In this document: piece after piece, positions 9,926 to 17,683 of the stretch
How positions within the stretch are numbered: the stretch's first letter is position 1
Layout of the letters: the number at the start of each line of letters is the position of its first letter
Source: Eubacteriales bacterium
GTDB taxonomy: Bacteria > Bacillota > Clostridia > Oscillospirales > Oscillospiraceae
DNA length: 57,702 bases
Direction of reading: 5' to 3'
Assembly (NCBI GenBank): GCA_030531595.1
Contig: JAUNND010000006.1
Span: forward strand, 1 to 57,702
The notes under the pieces: model-generated
Told to the model about the DNA's origin: nothing
The model's input: the letters and a program-made list of their open reading frames with translations, nothing else
The model's database searches: none
Program-made: the position numbers and the translations under genes

Positions 9926-9954
9926 TTGTCAAGTTATGTAAAGTGTGATAAACT
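9926..9954 (+). promoter_or_regulatory. promoter of the envelope-glycan operon
   Basis: TTGTCA (9926-9931), 17-bp spacer, TAAACT (9949-9954) with an extended TG two bases upstream of the -10. It sits 37 bp before the GTG start of the next gene. Confidence 0.65.
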
Positions 9955-9990
9955 GACTAAGCTAAAGCTCATTATCTGAGGAGTGGGACC

Positions 9991-11088
9991 GTGAAAGAAA
10001 AAAATAAATTCAGAGATTCGGAAATACAGCAGCCTGACAATTCCAGACTTGCGAAAGAGATAAGACGCAGGCAGGCACAAAAGGACAGATTTATGACGAA
10101 GATGGACCGCCTTTTCGGTTTTATTCTTCTGAGCGCCCTCATCTTAGGCTGTGCCGGACTCGGACTGCTCTATATACTTGAAAAAGGTCCGTCCGAATCA
10201 CTGCGTGATTCTTTTGTCATGACGATGCAGGAGACAAGACGGTTTGACTTTATTTCAAATATTTTTCTTGAACAGGAAACGATAAATGAAATCAAGTCGG
10301 CAGCTGATGATTCCGCAAAATATGTTCCGGTTGCAAAAACGATGCAGAATATTGAAACAGCTTCTCTTTCCGCTCATGAGGTACATGTTGAGCTTGCCCA
10401 GGATGATGACGGAGACGGCATTATTTTTGAGGAGATCAAGGGCGGCGGCTATTTAGGCTATATGATAACCGTTCTCGACCCGACACGTATCATAATCGGC
10501 ACACCGGATTCCTTTGGCGGTGTCGGCTGGACGATGGAAGATCTCGTAAAAAAGTATGACGCCATAGGCGGTGTAAACGGCGGCGGGTTTAAGGATGAAG
10601 GCGGCACGGGTTCCGGCGGACTTCCTGTCGGGCTTACGATCATTGACGGAAAGTTTTATGGAGACACAAACGGAGAAAGTGCATTTGTAGGCTTTGACGC
10701 AAACGGGAAAATGTACTTCGGCTATTTTAATCAGTGGTTAGCCGAGTATTTCGGCATTGTAAACGGCGTATCCTTCGGTCCTATGCTGATCGTTGACGGA
10801 GAACCTGCTCCGAAGGGCTCGCTTGGTTCGGGTGTTAATCCCAGAACAGCCATTGCCCAGCGTTCAGACGGTGCTGTTATGATGCTGTGCATTGACGGAC
10901 GGCAGGTACACAGCATGGGCGCTACCTATCAGGACTGCATTGATATATTCCTTGCAAGGGGCGCTGTTAACGCAATCAATATGGACGGCGGCTCCTCTAC
11001 CACCATGTACTATAACGGTGAATATATCAACAGTCCCAGCGGTACGTCAACTTCAAGACTTTTTCCCTCGGTATTTCTCTTTAAGTGA
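9991..11088 (+). CDS. membrane-anchored phosphodiester glycosidase-family protein
   Basis: 365 residues from a GTG start with a GGAGTGGG site. A charged cytoplasmic N-terminus (about 1-44), one transmembrane helix (about 45-68), then an extracytoplasmic part. The C-terminal half (about 180-365) is the NAGPA/phosphodiester glycosidase fold: YDAIGGVNGGGF, NPRTAIAQ, CIDGRQ and INMDGGSSTTMYY are the family's signature stretches. Members remove sugar phosphodiester caps or act on cell-wall polymers. Followed within 11 bp by an unknown anchored protein, then GT2 and GtrA genes, which points to envelope glycopolymer metabolism. Substrate unknown. Confidence 0.85.
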   Translation: MKEKNKFRDSEIQQPDNSRLAKEIRRRQAQKDRFMTKMDRLFGFILLSALILGCAGLGLLYILEKGPSESLRDSFVMTMQETRRFDFISNIFLEQETINEIKSAADDSAKYVPVAKTMQNIETASLSAHEVHVELAQDDDGDGIIFEEIKGGGYLGYMITVLDPTRIIIGTPDSFGGVGWTMEDLVKKYDAIGGVNGGGFKDEGGTGSGGLPVGLTIIDGKFYGDTNGESAFVGFDANGKMYFGYFNQWLAEYFGIVNGVSFGPMLIVDGEPAPKGSLGSGVNPRTAIAQRSDGAVMMLCIDGRQVHSMGATYQDCIDIFLARGAVNAINMDGGSSTTMYYNGEYINSPSGTSTSRLFPSVFLFK

Positions 11089-11099
11089 GGTAAAATTGA

Positions 11100-12233
11100 T
11101 TGAAAAATTCTAAAAAGAAAAAAATCGGCAGTTTATTTTACTGGCTGTTTTTATTACTTTATTCGGCCGCACTGATTGGGATATGTGTTATTGCCCTCAA
11201 GGTCGCATGGAATTTTGCAGAGAAATATGAGCTTTCCATGCCGGATGATATTATTTCTTCCTATGTAGACGGCTTGCAGGGAAATATCCTTGACGGAGCT
11301 GTAATGGATACTATCAAGGCCATGCCGCATGCATTTCAGTCCGACGAGGAAGTCGCCCAAATCGTAACCGATATGTTTTCCGGTCGGATCGAATATGCGG
11401 AAGGGGAGAGCGAGTCTCCCGATATAAAGGTTTATTATCTGATCTGTGACGGCTATTCCTTCGGAAAGGTCTATCTGATGAAAGATCAGAGCAAGTCTCC
11501 GTATTTTTCCGCTTACGGATACGAGATAAAGCTTCCGTATGATCTTCGCCCCTGGCTCTTTTATAAAGAAGAATTTGATTTCAGCGGACTTTACAGCGGA
11601 ATTGAAGTCACCGTTCCGAACAACTATCATGTTATGCTCAACGGCAGACAGTTTACTTCCGATTATATCGTTGAAGACAATATAAAAATGGATTGTCTTT
11701 CCGACTATTATGATATATGTGCCGGTCTTCCCGTGAAGGTAAAATACAGATATGAAAATATTATCGGCAAGCTTGAGCCGGTGATTTATGACGAAGCCGG
11801 AGACGTATATACCATCGATACGACACGGGATGACTCCCAGTTTCTCAAACCCTGCGCTCCGGAGAAGCTTGCAAGGCTTGATGAATTCTGCGGTCAGTTT
11901 TCACAGAATTATCTGAGATATATTTCGGGCGTCTATGGCGAACCTTCTGTCGGTTATTACAATCTGCAGCCGTATCTTCTTGCCGGGAGCGATCTTGATG
12001 AAAGAATGATCAACAATCAGGACGGACTCGGATGGGCTCATACATCTTCTTTTAACCTTGACTCCTATTCGCTGACCAATGCCATCGAACTCGGAGACGG
12101 CTTTTTCGTATGCTATATTACTGCTGACTCCACAACCTATACGACCGGAAAAGGCGAACAAAAAACTACAAGCAATCTTAAATTGCTTGTTCTTGATGAC
12201 GGCAATTCGATTAAGGCCGTTTCAATGATTTGA
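11100..12233 (+). CDS. conserved-looking membrane-anchored protein of unknown function
   Basis: 377 residues from a TTG start (GTGAGG site 6 bp upstream); no ATG lies nearby, and the N-terminus MKNSKKKKIGSLFYWLF reads as a normal basic-then-hydrophobic anchor. One transmembrane helix at about 12-34; the remaining 340 residues should be outside the membrane. The exported part is rich in Tyr, Asp and Ser and has no motif I recognise. It lies between a phosphodiester glycosidase-like gene and a GT2 gene with gaps of about 10-15 bp, so it shares their transcript. A role in surface glycan assembly is inference from position only. Confidence 0.75.
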   Translation: MKNSKKKKIGSLFYWLFLLLYSAALIGICVIALKVAWNFAEKYELSMPDDIISSYVDGLQGNILDGAVMDTIKAMPHAFQSDEEVAQIVTDMFSGRIEYAEGESESPDIKVYYLICDGYSFGKVYLMKDQSKSPYFSAYGYEIKLPYDLRPWLFYKEEFDFSGLYSGIEVTVPNNYHVMLNGRQFTSDYIVEDNIKMDCLSDYYDICAGLPVKVKYRYENIIGKLEPVIYDEAGDVYTIDTTRDDSQFLKPCAPEKLARLDEFCGQFSQNYLRYISGVYGEPSVGYYNLQPYLLAGSDLDERMINNQDGLGWAHTSSFNLDSYSLTNAIELGDGFFVCYITADSTTYTTGKGEQKTTSNLKLLVLDDGNSIKAVSMI

Positions 12234-12248
12234 TAAAGAGATTTGATT

Positions 12249-12968
12249 ATGATGAACAGACAGGATGTTTTTGAAAGACTCGTTGTTGTCTTACCGTCCT
12301 ATGAACCGGATCGGAAGCTTCTTAAGGTTGTGGAAGAGCTTGTTGAGTCCGGATTCAGCAAAATCGTGATCGTTGACGACGGCAGCGGTGGATCGTTCCG
12401 TGCAATTTTTGAAAAAGCCGATTCATATGAGCAGACATATGTAATTCATCACGATGTCAATAAAGGCAAAGGCAGAGCTTTAAAAACAGCTTTTGAGTTC
12501 GCCTTGAAAAATTTCAGCAGCATTGAAGGTGTAATTACTATTGACGGTGACGGTCAGCATCTGACAAAGGATATTATTGCGTGCGGGGAAAAAATGCTTG
12601 AGCTGAAAAACTCTGTCGTGTTAGGCAGCCGCAACTTTAATGATCCGAGCGTACCTGCGAGAAGCGTTGCCGGTAATAAATCCACCTCCAGATTATTCCG
12701 TATGATTTTCCGCATAAGGATAAACGATACGCAGACAGGACTGAGAGCGATACCCGTATGCTTTCTCGGAAAATTCTGCGAGATCGAAGGAGAGCGTTTC
12801 GAGTACGAGACCAATATGCTTCTATGGATGAAACGCTGGAAAATCAACTTCTTTGAGCAGCCTATCACAACTGTCTATGATCCTGATGATTACAGCTCCC
12901 ATTATCATGCGTTGAAGGATTCTCTCAGAATATCTAAAATCATGATAAAATTTCTTTTTAAGAGATAA
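12249..12968 (+). CDS. family 2 glycosyltransferase (polyprenyl-phosphate type)
   Basis: 239 residues. GT-A fold features: VVLPSYEPD at the N-terminus, IVDDGSGG (UDP/nucleotide-binding Asp), NKGKGRALKTAF and the DxD-like DGDGQH motif that binds the metal-sugar nucleotide, then LGSRNF. It resembles dolichol- or undecaprenyl-phosphate glycosyltransferases that charge a lipid carrier at the inner membrane face. A TTG at 12243 is also in frame, but the AAAGAG site fits the ATG at 12249 better. The GtrA-type membrane protein immediately downstream is the usual partner that moves such lipid-linked sugars. Confidence 0.88.
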   Translation: MMNRQDVFERLVVVLPSYEPDRKLLKVVEELVESGFSKIVIVDDGSGGSFRAIFEKADSYEQTYVIHHDVNKGKGRALKTAFEFALKNFSSIEGVITIDGDGQHLTKDIIACGEKMLELKNSVVLGSRNFNDPSVPARSVAGNKSTSRLFRMIFRIRINDTQTGLRAIPVCFLGKFCEIEGERFEYETNMLLWMKRWKINFFEQPITTVYDPDDYSSHYHALKDSLRISKIMIKFLFKR

Positions 12969-12974
12969 TTGCAG

Positions 12975-13427
12975 ATGCTGAAAAAATTGTTTGAAAAGTA
13001 CTCGGGTATTCGTTATATTTTAAGCTCATTTGCTGCTTTCCTTGTTGACAATTCCCTGTATTACGTTTTTTTACATTTTGTTTTCGGCAGGCTCCATTCA
13101 ATAAGCGCCGTTGCTTCTTCAACTTTCGCATATATTGTCGCACGGGTTCTTTCTGCATTTATGAATTTCAACTGTAATTACTTTTTTGTTTTTACAAGAG
13201 ACAACTCGTATAAAAATGCTCTTTTCAAGTATTTTTGCCTTGCTGTTCCGCAGGCCTTGGTTTCAATGCTCCTGCTTGATATTGTCATTGCAAACGCAGA
13301 CTTCGGAAATGATCTTATAAAAGTTACTGTAAAAATTTTAATTGAGGCCATTTTATTTGTCATAAGTTATCTTATTCAAAACAAATGGGTTTTTGTAAAA
13401 AAAAAACAGAGCAGGAAAGAATTCTGA
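12975..13427 (+). CDS. GtrA-family membrane protein
   Basis: 150 residues, four predicted membrane helices (about 13-33, 40-62, 78-100, 108-130) and a basic C-terminus (QNKWVFVKKKQ), the normal layout of GtrA proteins, including the family's terminal NKWVF motif. GtrA members are thought to flip undecaprenyl-phosphate-linked sugars. An in-frame TTG at 12969 touches the stop of the GT2 gene; the ATG at 12975 has better spacing from AAGAGA. Together with the GT2 gene it forms a sugar-lipid module. A terminator follows. Confidence 0.88.
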   Translation: MLKKLFEKYSGIRYILSSFAAFLVDNSLYYVFLHFVFGRLHSISAVASSTFAYIVARVLSAFMNFNCNYFFVFTRDNSYKNALFKYFCLAVPQALVSMLLLDIVIANADFGNDLIKVTVKILIEAILFVISYLIQNKWVFVKKKQSRKEF

Positions 13428-13448
13428 GAAGTAGTTTTTCGGAATTGG

Positions 13449-13490
13449 AAAGGACGGTTTTCAGCGATCACGGCGTAAACCGTCCTTTTT
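13449..13490 (+). terminator. Rho-independent terminator of the glycan operon
   Basis: Twelve-bp perfect stem (13449-13460 with 13477-13488), T-rich tail. Confidence 0.92.
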
Positions 13491-13576
13491 AGTATAGATT
13501 AAACGTATCTGAACGATCAGCTCTTTCGGCGCAGACATACAGATTATTCTTATGATTTGATGAAAAAGGAGAAAAA

Positions 13577-14773
13577 ATGGTTTACAAAACAGATTTTCAG
13601 GATTTGGAATTATCCGGATTAGGCTTCGGTACAATGCGCCTTCCGCTGCTCCCGGGCGGTAAAGGGAAGGATATTGACCAGCAGATGTTTGATGAGATGG
13701 TAGATCTCGCCATAGAAAACGGTATAAACTATTTTGACACTGCGGCACCGTATCACGAAAGCTTTTCGGAGCTTGCCGTGGGAAAATCTCTTTCCCGATA
13801 TCCCCGTGAAAGCTATTTTCTGGCTGACAAATATCCCGGACATCAGATCTCTTCCTCCTATGATCCGAAAGCGACCTTTGAAGAACAGCTGAAAAAGTGC
13901 GGAGTGGATTATTTCGACTTCTATCTGATGCATAACGTAAACGAGACTTCAATAAATAATTACCTCGATCCGAGATGGAGGATGGTCGATTATTTTATTG
14001 AGCAGAAAAAAATCGGCAGGATCAGGCACCTCGGTTTCTCGACCCATGGCAGTGTGCCCTGTATTGAACGTTTTCTCGATGCCTACGGCGAACACATGGA
14101 GTTTTGTCAGATCCAGCTGAATTATCTCGATTGGACGCTTCAGGACGCGAAGGGCAAATACGATATGCTTACAGCCAAAGGTATCCCGATCTGGGTAATG
14201 GAACCTGTCCGCGGAGGTAAGCTCGCAGCGATAGACGAAGCTTCAACGTCACAGTTAAAGGAGCTTCGCCCCGACGAGACTGTTCCTGCCTGGGCGTTCC
14301 GCTTCCTTCAGGGACTTCCGAACGTTAAAATGATCCTCAGCGGTATGAGCAATGTTGAGCAGATGAAAGACAATCTCAATACATTTAAGAAGAGAGAGCC
14401 GCTCAATAAAGAGGAAATGACGGTGCTGCTCGATATAGCGGAAAAGTTAAAGAATTCCGTACCGTGCACGGGCTGCCGTTACTGCGTCAAAACTTGCCCG
14501 GCTCACCTTGAGATCCCCGAGATCATACGGCTTTACAACGACGCCAAGCTCTACCCGAGCATTAATATTGATATGAGGCGGATGCCTCTCGGAGAAGCCG
14601 GAAAACCGGAGAACTGTCTCGGCTGCGGAATGTGTGTAAAGATGTGCCCTCAGGGTATTAATGTTCCGGAGCTTATGCCTAAGGCGAAAGAGATATTTGA
14701 CGGGGTGCCTTCATGGATCCGGGTATGTAAGGAACGCGAAGCGAAAGCCTCTGAAGCCAGACAAGCGAAATAA
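13577..14773 (+). CDS. aldo/keto reductase with C-terminal two-cluster ferredoxin domain
   Basis: 398 residues. The TIM-barrel part (about 1-285) has the aldo/keto reductase tetrad D54, Y59, K85 and H119. The C-terminal part holds two CxxCxxCxxxC motifs, C297-C300-C303-C307 and C347-C350-C353-C357, which would bind two 4Fe-4S clusters. Such fused proteins are common in anaerobes and probably exchange electrons between ferredoxin-like carriers and a nicotinamide or organic substrate; the substrate is unknown. AAAGGAG site before the ATG. Stands alone, with terminators on both sides. Confidence 0.9.
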   Translation: MVYKTDFQDLELSGLGFGTMRLPLLPGGKGKDIDQQMFDEMVDLAIENGINYFDTAAPYHESFSELAVGKSLSRYPRESYFLADKYPGHQISSSYDPKATFEEQLKKCGVDYFDFYLMHNVNETSINNYLDPRWRMVDYFIEQKKIGRIRHLGFSTHGSVPCIERFLDAYGEHMEFCQIQLNYLDWTLQDAKGKYDMLTAKGIPIWVMEPVRGGKLAAIDEASTSQLKELRPDETVPAWAFRFLQGLPNVKMILSGMSNVEQMKDNLNTFKKREPLNKEEMTVLLDIAEKLKNSVPCTGCRYCVKTCPAHLEIPEIIRLYNDAKLYPSINIDMRRMPLGEAGKPENCLGCGMCVKMCPQGINVPELMPKAKEIFDGVPSWIRVCKEREAKASEARQAK

Positions 14774-14838
14774 ATATATACATTAATCCCCGCCCGAAGA
14801 CTTTTACGCCCATACAGCTGACACTTCTTGAATATAGC

Positions 14839-14884
14839 AAAAAGGTATCCGATTTGAGAAAATCAACAAATCGGATACCTTTTC
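14839..14884. terminator. bidirectional terminator between converging genes
   Basis: Seventeen-bp perfect stem (14840-14856 with 14867-14883) with T-runs on both strands. Serves the aldo/keto reductase on the plus strand and the coat-protein pair on the minus strand. Confidence 0.93.
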
Positions 14885-14907
14885 TGCTTACAGCAGTTTG
14901 ATCAACG

Positions 14908-15156
14908 TCAGCAGCAGGAGGAGTATTTCTGCTTTACCTGCGTCATTTTCTGCCCGTCGGCCTGCTCGAAGGTGTACCAGCCGTTGTTTGCCATGCGGTC
15001 GTAGATACAGCCCTGCATACTCAGACCGTCAGAGAGTGCACTCGTGAATGCCTGACGTACCTTCGGAGTCGCGGATTCGATTGAACCGTGCATATAAAGG
15101 TCGCACACGCCCTTGGTCGTGAGAAGGATATTCTCCATGATTTCCTTGTCGTTCAT
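14908..15156 (-). CDS. CotF-like spore coat protein
   Basis: 82 residues. I recognise the CotF-type pattern of small clostridial coat proteins: KEIMENILLTTKGVCDLYMHGSIES, VRQAFTSALSDGLSMQGCIYDRMANNGWY. The C-terminus ends in a cysteine pair (YSSCC), possibly for cross-linking in the coat, which is inference. A consensus GGAGG lies 9 bp before the ATG and overlaps the stop of the 57-residue gene upstream, so the two are translated from one mRNA. Presence supports a spore-forming host. Confidence 0.82.
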   Translation of the reverse strand: MNDKEIMENILLTTKGVCDLYMHGSIESATPKVRQAFTSALSDGLSMQGCIYDRMANNGWYTFEQADGQKMTQVKQKYSSCC

Positions 15157-15169
15157 TTTACGCGCCTCC

Positions 15170-15343
15170 TCAGATAAGATTGTAGAACTGAGTAAACAGC
15201 TTCTGATTGCCGTTTACAAGAGCCTGTGCCTGCTGGCGCAGTGCGGGATCGGTAAGCTTGGATGCTGCTTCGCGGCACTGGTTCATCAGAAACTGAGTGT
15301 GACCCAGCGCGTCTTCGATATAAAGCAGTTCTTTAGGACTCAT
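15170..15343 (-). CDS. small CotF-like spore coat protein (57 residues)
   Basis: A gene too short for usual length limits: ATG at 15343, TGA at 15170-15172, 57 residues beginning MSPKELLYIEDALGHTQFL. GAGGTG lies 7 bp before the start. The helical, Gln/Leu-rich sequence and the phrase ELLYIEDALGH are typical of the short coat proteins that precede CotF-like genes in clostridia. Its stop overlaps the ribosome binding site of the larger coat gene 13 bp downstream. The ribosome binding site lies in the arm of an inverted repeat (15345-15390). Confidence 0.8.
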   Translation of the reverse strand: MSPKELLYIEDALGHTQFLMNQCREAASKLTDPALRQQAQALVNGNQKLFTQFYNLI

Positions 15344-15344
15344 A

Positions 15345-15390
15345 AATAATCACCTCGGTCTTATTATCTGCTGTGACCGGGGTGATTATT
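15345..15390 (-). promoter_or_regulatory. inverted repeat covering the ribosome binding site of the coat operon
   Basis: Sixteen-base arms (15345-15360 and 15375-15390) pair with a single mismatch, with a 14-base loop. In the minus-strand RNA the arm next to the gene contains GAGGTGATT, the ribosome binding site of the 57-residue coat gene. No T-run follows on the minus strand, so a plain terminator for the upstream permease is unlikely; translational gating is a possibility. Confidence 0.55.
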
Positions 15391-15419
15391 AAAGAAATTT
15401 TTTCAATTATTTTGTATTT

Positions 15420-16304
15420 TTATTCTTCTTTTCCCCTGACGGGAAGCTCACTTATAACGGCAGCCCCTAAAATGAGAGCCGCACCGACAAATTCCCCAAG
15501 ACCCACATTTTCCCTCAGAATAAGAGCCGAGACCAGAACCGCCACGACCGGGTCTATATAGCTGACGATGGCGAGAGTCTGTGAGGGCAGCGCATCCATG
15601 GAGCCGAAATAGAGAAGATAAGCGATCCCGGTATGGACGATACCGAGCGTAAGAAGCATTACCCAGGCTATGCCGGTCATCGAAAGACCTGTAAAGCTGC
15701 CGGTGAAGAGATTGTACGGAATAAGTATGACGGCGGACAGGGCAAGCTGGAAGATCGTTTTGTCGTAAGCGGAAATGTCTTTAAGCTGCTTGTTGACGAT
15801 CACGATCGCCGCGTAGAAGCAGGCCGCGCCCAACGCAAGCAGAATGCCCTTCAGCTCGGAAACGGGCGGGATCCCGCTGGAGGCAACGCCCGATACGAAG
15901 ACCATACCTGCAAGAGCTGCAAGAATACAGAGTACTTTTCGAACCGTGAGCTTTTCTCTGAAAAGAATGGGCGAAAGAGCAACGATAATAATGGGAGCAA
16001 AATAATAGCCCAGTGTCGCCGTGGCGACGGTCGTAAATCGGTAAGCCTCAAAAAGAAGGATCCAGTTGAAGCCGAGAAGAGCGCCGGATATGAGAAGATA
16101 TATCAGATTGCGCCTTATGGCCTGCATATCGAGCTTCTGTTTTTTCACTGCAAGCACAAAAAGCAGAAAAGGCGCACCGATGATCCCTCTGACCATAGAT
16201 GTGACCGAGGAGGGGAGAGGAATATAGCGAACGAAAAGACCGATGGTGCCGTAAATGACCATGGAGATGATTACGTTAAGTCTGGCTTTTGCAGTAGTGT
16301 CCAT
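15420..16304 (-). CDS. EamA-family (DMT) transporter
   Basis: 294 residues with ten hydrophobic helices in two repeated EamA halves, e.g. ISMVIYGTIGLFVRYIPLPS at the start of the first and a PVVAVLVSALILREN signature in the second. Members export amino acids or metabolites; the substrate cannot be read from sequence. The start is placed at the ATG at 16304, which has TGGAGGC upstream; a longer frame reaching 16334 lacks a site. A second, unrelated-looking EamA permease lies at 33713. Confidence 0.88.
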   Translation of the reverse strand: MDTTAKARLNVIISMVIYGTIGLFVRYIPLPSSVTSMVRGIIGAPFLLFVLAVKKQKLDMQAIRRNLIYLLISGALLGFNWILLFEAYRFTTVATATLGYYFAPIIIVALSPILFREKLTVRKVLCILAALAGMVFVSGVASSGIPPVSELKGILLALGAACFYAAIVIVNKQLKDISAYDKTIFQLALSAVILIPYNLFTGSFTGLSMTGIAWVMLLTLGIVHTGIAYLLYFGSMDALPSQTLAIVSYIDPVVAVLVSALILRENVGLGEFVGAALILGAAVISELPVRGKEE

Positions 16305-16418
16305 GGAACTGCCTCCAGAATAATGATAAAGCATTCTATCATATTCATTTATAAAAAGATAGCTTTATTATTGCGTCTGTGGTAAAATAAATAAAAAATT
16401 TCAGTGAGGTCTTTAACT

Positions 16419-17639
16419 ATGAAAGCAGAAAGATGTTTTCCGCGCTTTACGATAACGGCAAAAGGCACACGCTGGGTGGAACAGGGACATCCGTGGATAT
16501 ACGAAGCGGAGGTGCTGAGCGGTGATGGCGAGGTGGAAAACGGCAGCCTTGTTGACGCAGTGAGCGAAAAGGGCAAATATCTCGGTACGGGCTTTTTCAG
16601 CCGGGAGAGCAAGATAAGGATACGTCTCGTATCCCGCAGCGCCAACGACCGTTTTGACGAAGCGTTCTGGAAGCGGCGCATCAAATACGCATGGGATTAC
16701 AGGAAAACCGTGATGCGCGGGGATACTGACTGCTGCCGCATCATTTTCGGCGAAGCGGACGGTTTTCCGGGGCTGACCGTGGACAGATTTTCAACCCTTC
16801 TCTCGGTTCAGACACTGTCTGCCGGAACAGAAAGAATAAAGGATATGCTTTTTCCGCTGATACTTGAAGTTCTGCGGGAAGACGGGCAGCATATTGACGG
16901 AATTTTCGAGCGCAACGATGCATCGATCCGTGCACTGGAGGGTCTCAATCAGTACAAAGGCTGGTATGGAGAGGAGCATCCCGCCTCTGCAGTGACAGAG
17001 ATATGCGAAAACGGCATATATTACAGCGTTGATGTGGAAAACGGACAGAAGACAGGCTTTTTCCTCGACCAGAAGTATAACCGACGCGCGGTTGCCGCCA
17101 TTTCCGAGGGGAAGCGTGTCCTTGACTGCTTTACTCATACCGGCTCATTTGCTCTTAACGCCGCAAAAGGCGGGGCGGAACATGTGACCGCTGTGGATAT
17201 TTCCGAAAGCGCCGTAGCTATGGCGAGAGCCAATGCCGTGAGAAACGGACTCGACGGTAAAATGGATTTTCTCTCAGCGGATGTGTTCGATCTGCTTCCG
17301 GAGCTTGAAAAGAGCGGAAAAGCCCTGTATGACCTTATTATTCTTGACCCTCCTGCTTTCACAAAATCCAGAAAGACTGTCAGCAGCGCCGAGCGGGGAT
17401 ATAAAGAGATCAATTACCGCGCTCTGAAGCTCCTGCCTCGAGGAGGCTACTTTGCTACTGCCTCATGCAGCCACTTTATGCCGAACGAGCTTTTTGTAAA
17501 GATGCTGCGCTCCGCGGCAGCGGATGCTTGCGTGGAGCTGAAGCAGATCGAAGTACGTCAGCAGTCGCCGGATCATCCGATATTGTGGAACGTGCCTGAA
17601 ACGGACTATCTCAAATTTTATATTTTTCAGATCGTATGA
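16419..17639 (+). CDS. RlmI-like class I SAM-dependent rRNA (cytosine-5) methyltransferase
   Basis: 406 residues. An N-terminal PUA-type RNA-binding region (about 5-85) is followed by the Rossmann methyltransferase domain: RVLDCFTHTGSFALNAAKGG (SAM-binding motif I), VTAVDISESAV, and the catalytic-region motif LIILDPPAFTKS; a cysteine in the SCSHFM stretch completes the RlmI pattern. In E. coli RlmI modifies C1962 of 23S rRNA. The ATG at 16419 has GTGAGG upstream; an in-frame GTG at 16404 overlaps that site and is rejected. Strong terminator downstream. Confidence 0.88.
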   Translation: MKAERCFPRFTITAKGTRWVEQGHPWIYEAEVLSGDGEVENGSLVDAVSEKGKYLGTGFFSRESKIRIRLVSRSANDRFDEAFWKRRIKYAWDYRKTVMRGDTDCCRIIFGEADGFPGLTVDRFSTLLSVQTLSAGTERIKDMLFPLILEVLREDGQHIDGIFERNDASIRALEGLNQYKGWYGEEHPASAVTEICENGIYYSVDVENGQKTGFFLDQKYNRRAVAAISEGKRVLDCFTHTGSFALNAAKGGAEHVTAVDISESAVAMARANAVRNGLDGKMDFLSADVFDLLPELEKSGKALYDLIILDPPAFTKSRKTVSSAERGYKEINYRALKLLPRGGYFATASCSHFMPNELFVKMLRSAAADACVELKQIEVRQQSPDHPILWNVPETDYLKFYIFQIV

Positions 17640-17647
17640 TAAACATA

Positions 17648-17682
17648 GCCTCCGGAGCCTGAAACACTCCGGAGGCATTTTT
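17648..17682. terminator. terminator between converging genes
   Basis: Ten-bp perfect stem GCCTCCGGAG/CTCCGGAGGC and five Ts on the plus strand. It lies just beyond the stop of the MATE gene on the other strand and may serve it weakly too. Confidence 0.9.
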
Positions 17683-17683
17683 G

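Noticed and set aside
15633-16385. 250-codon frame on the plus strand
   Set aside because: Antisense to the EamA permease; highly charged, no ribosome binding site.
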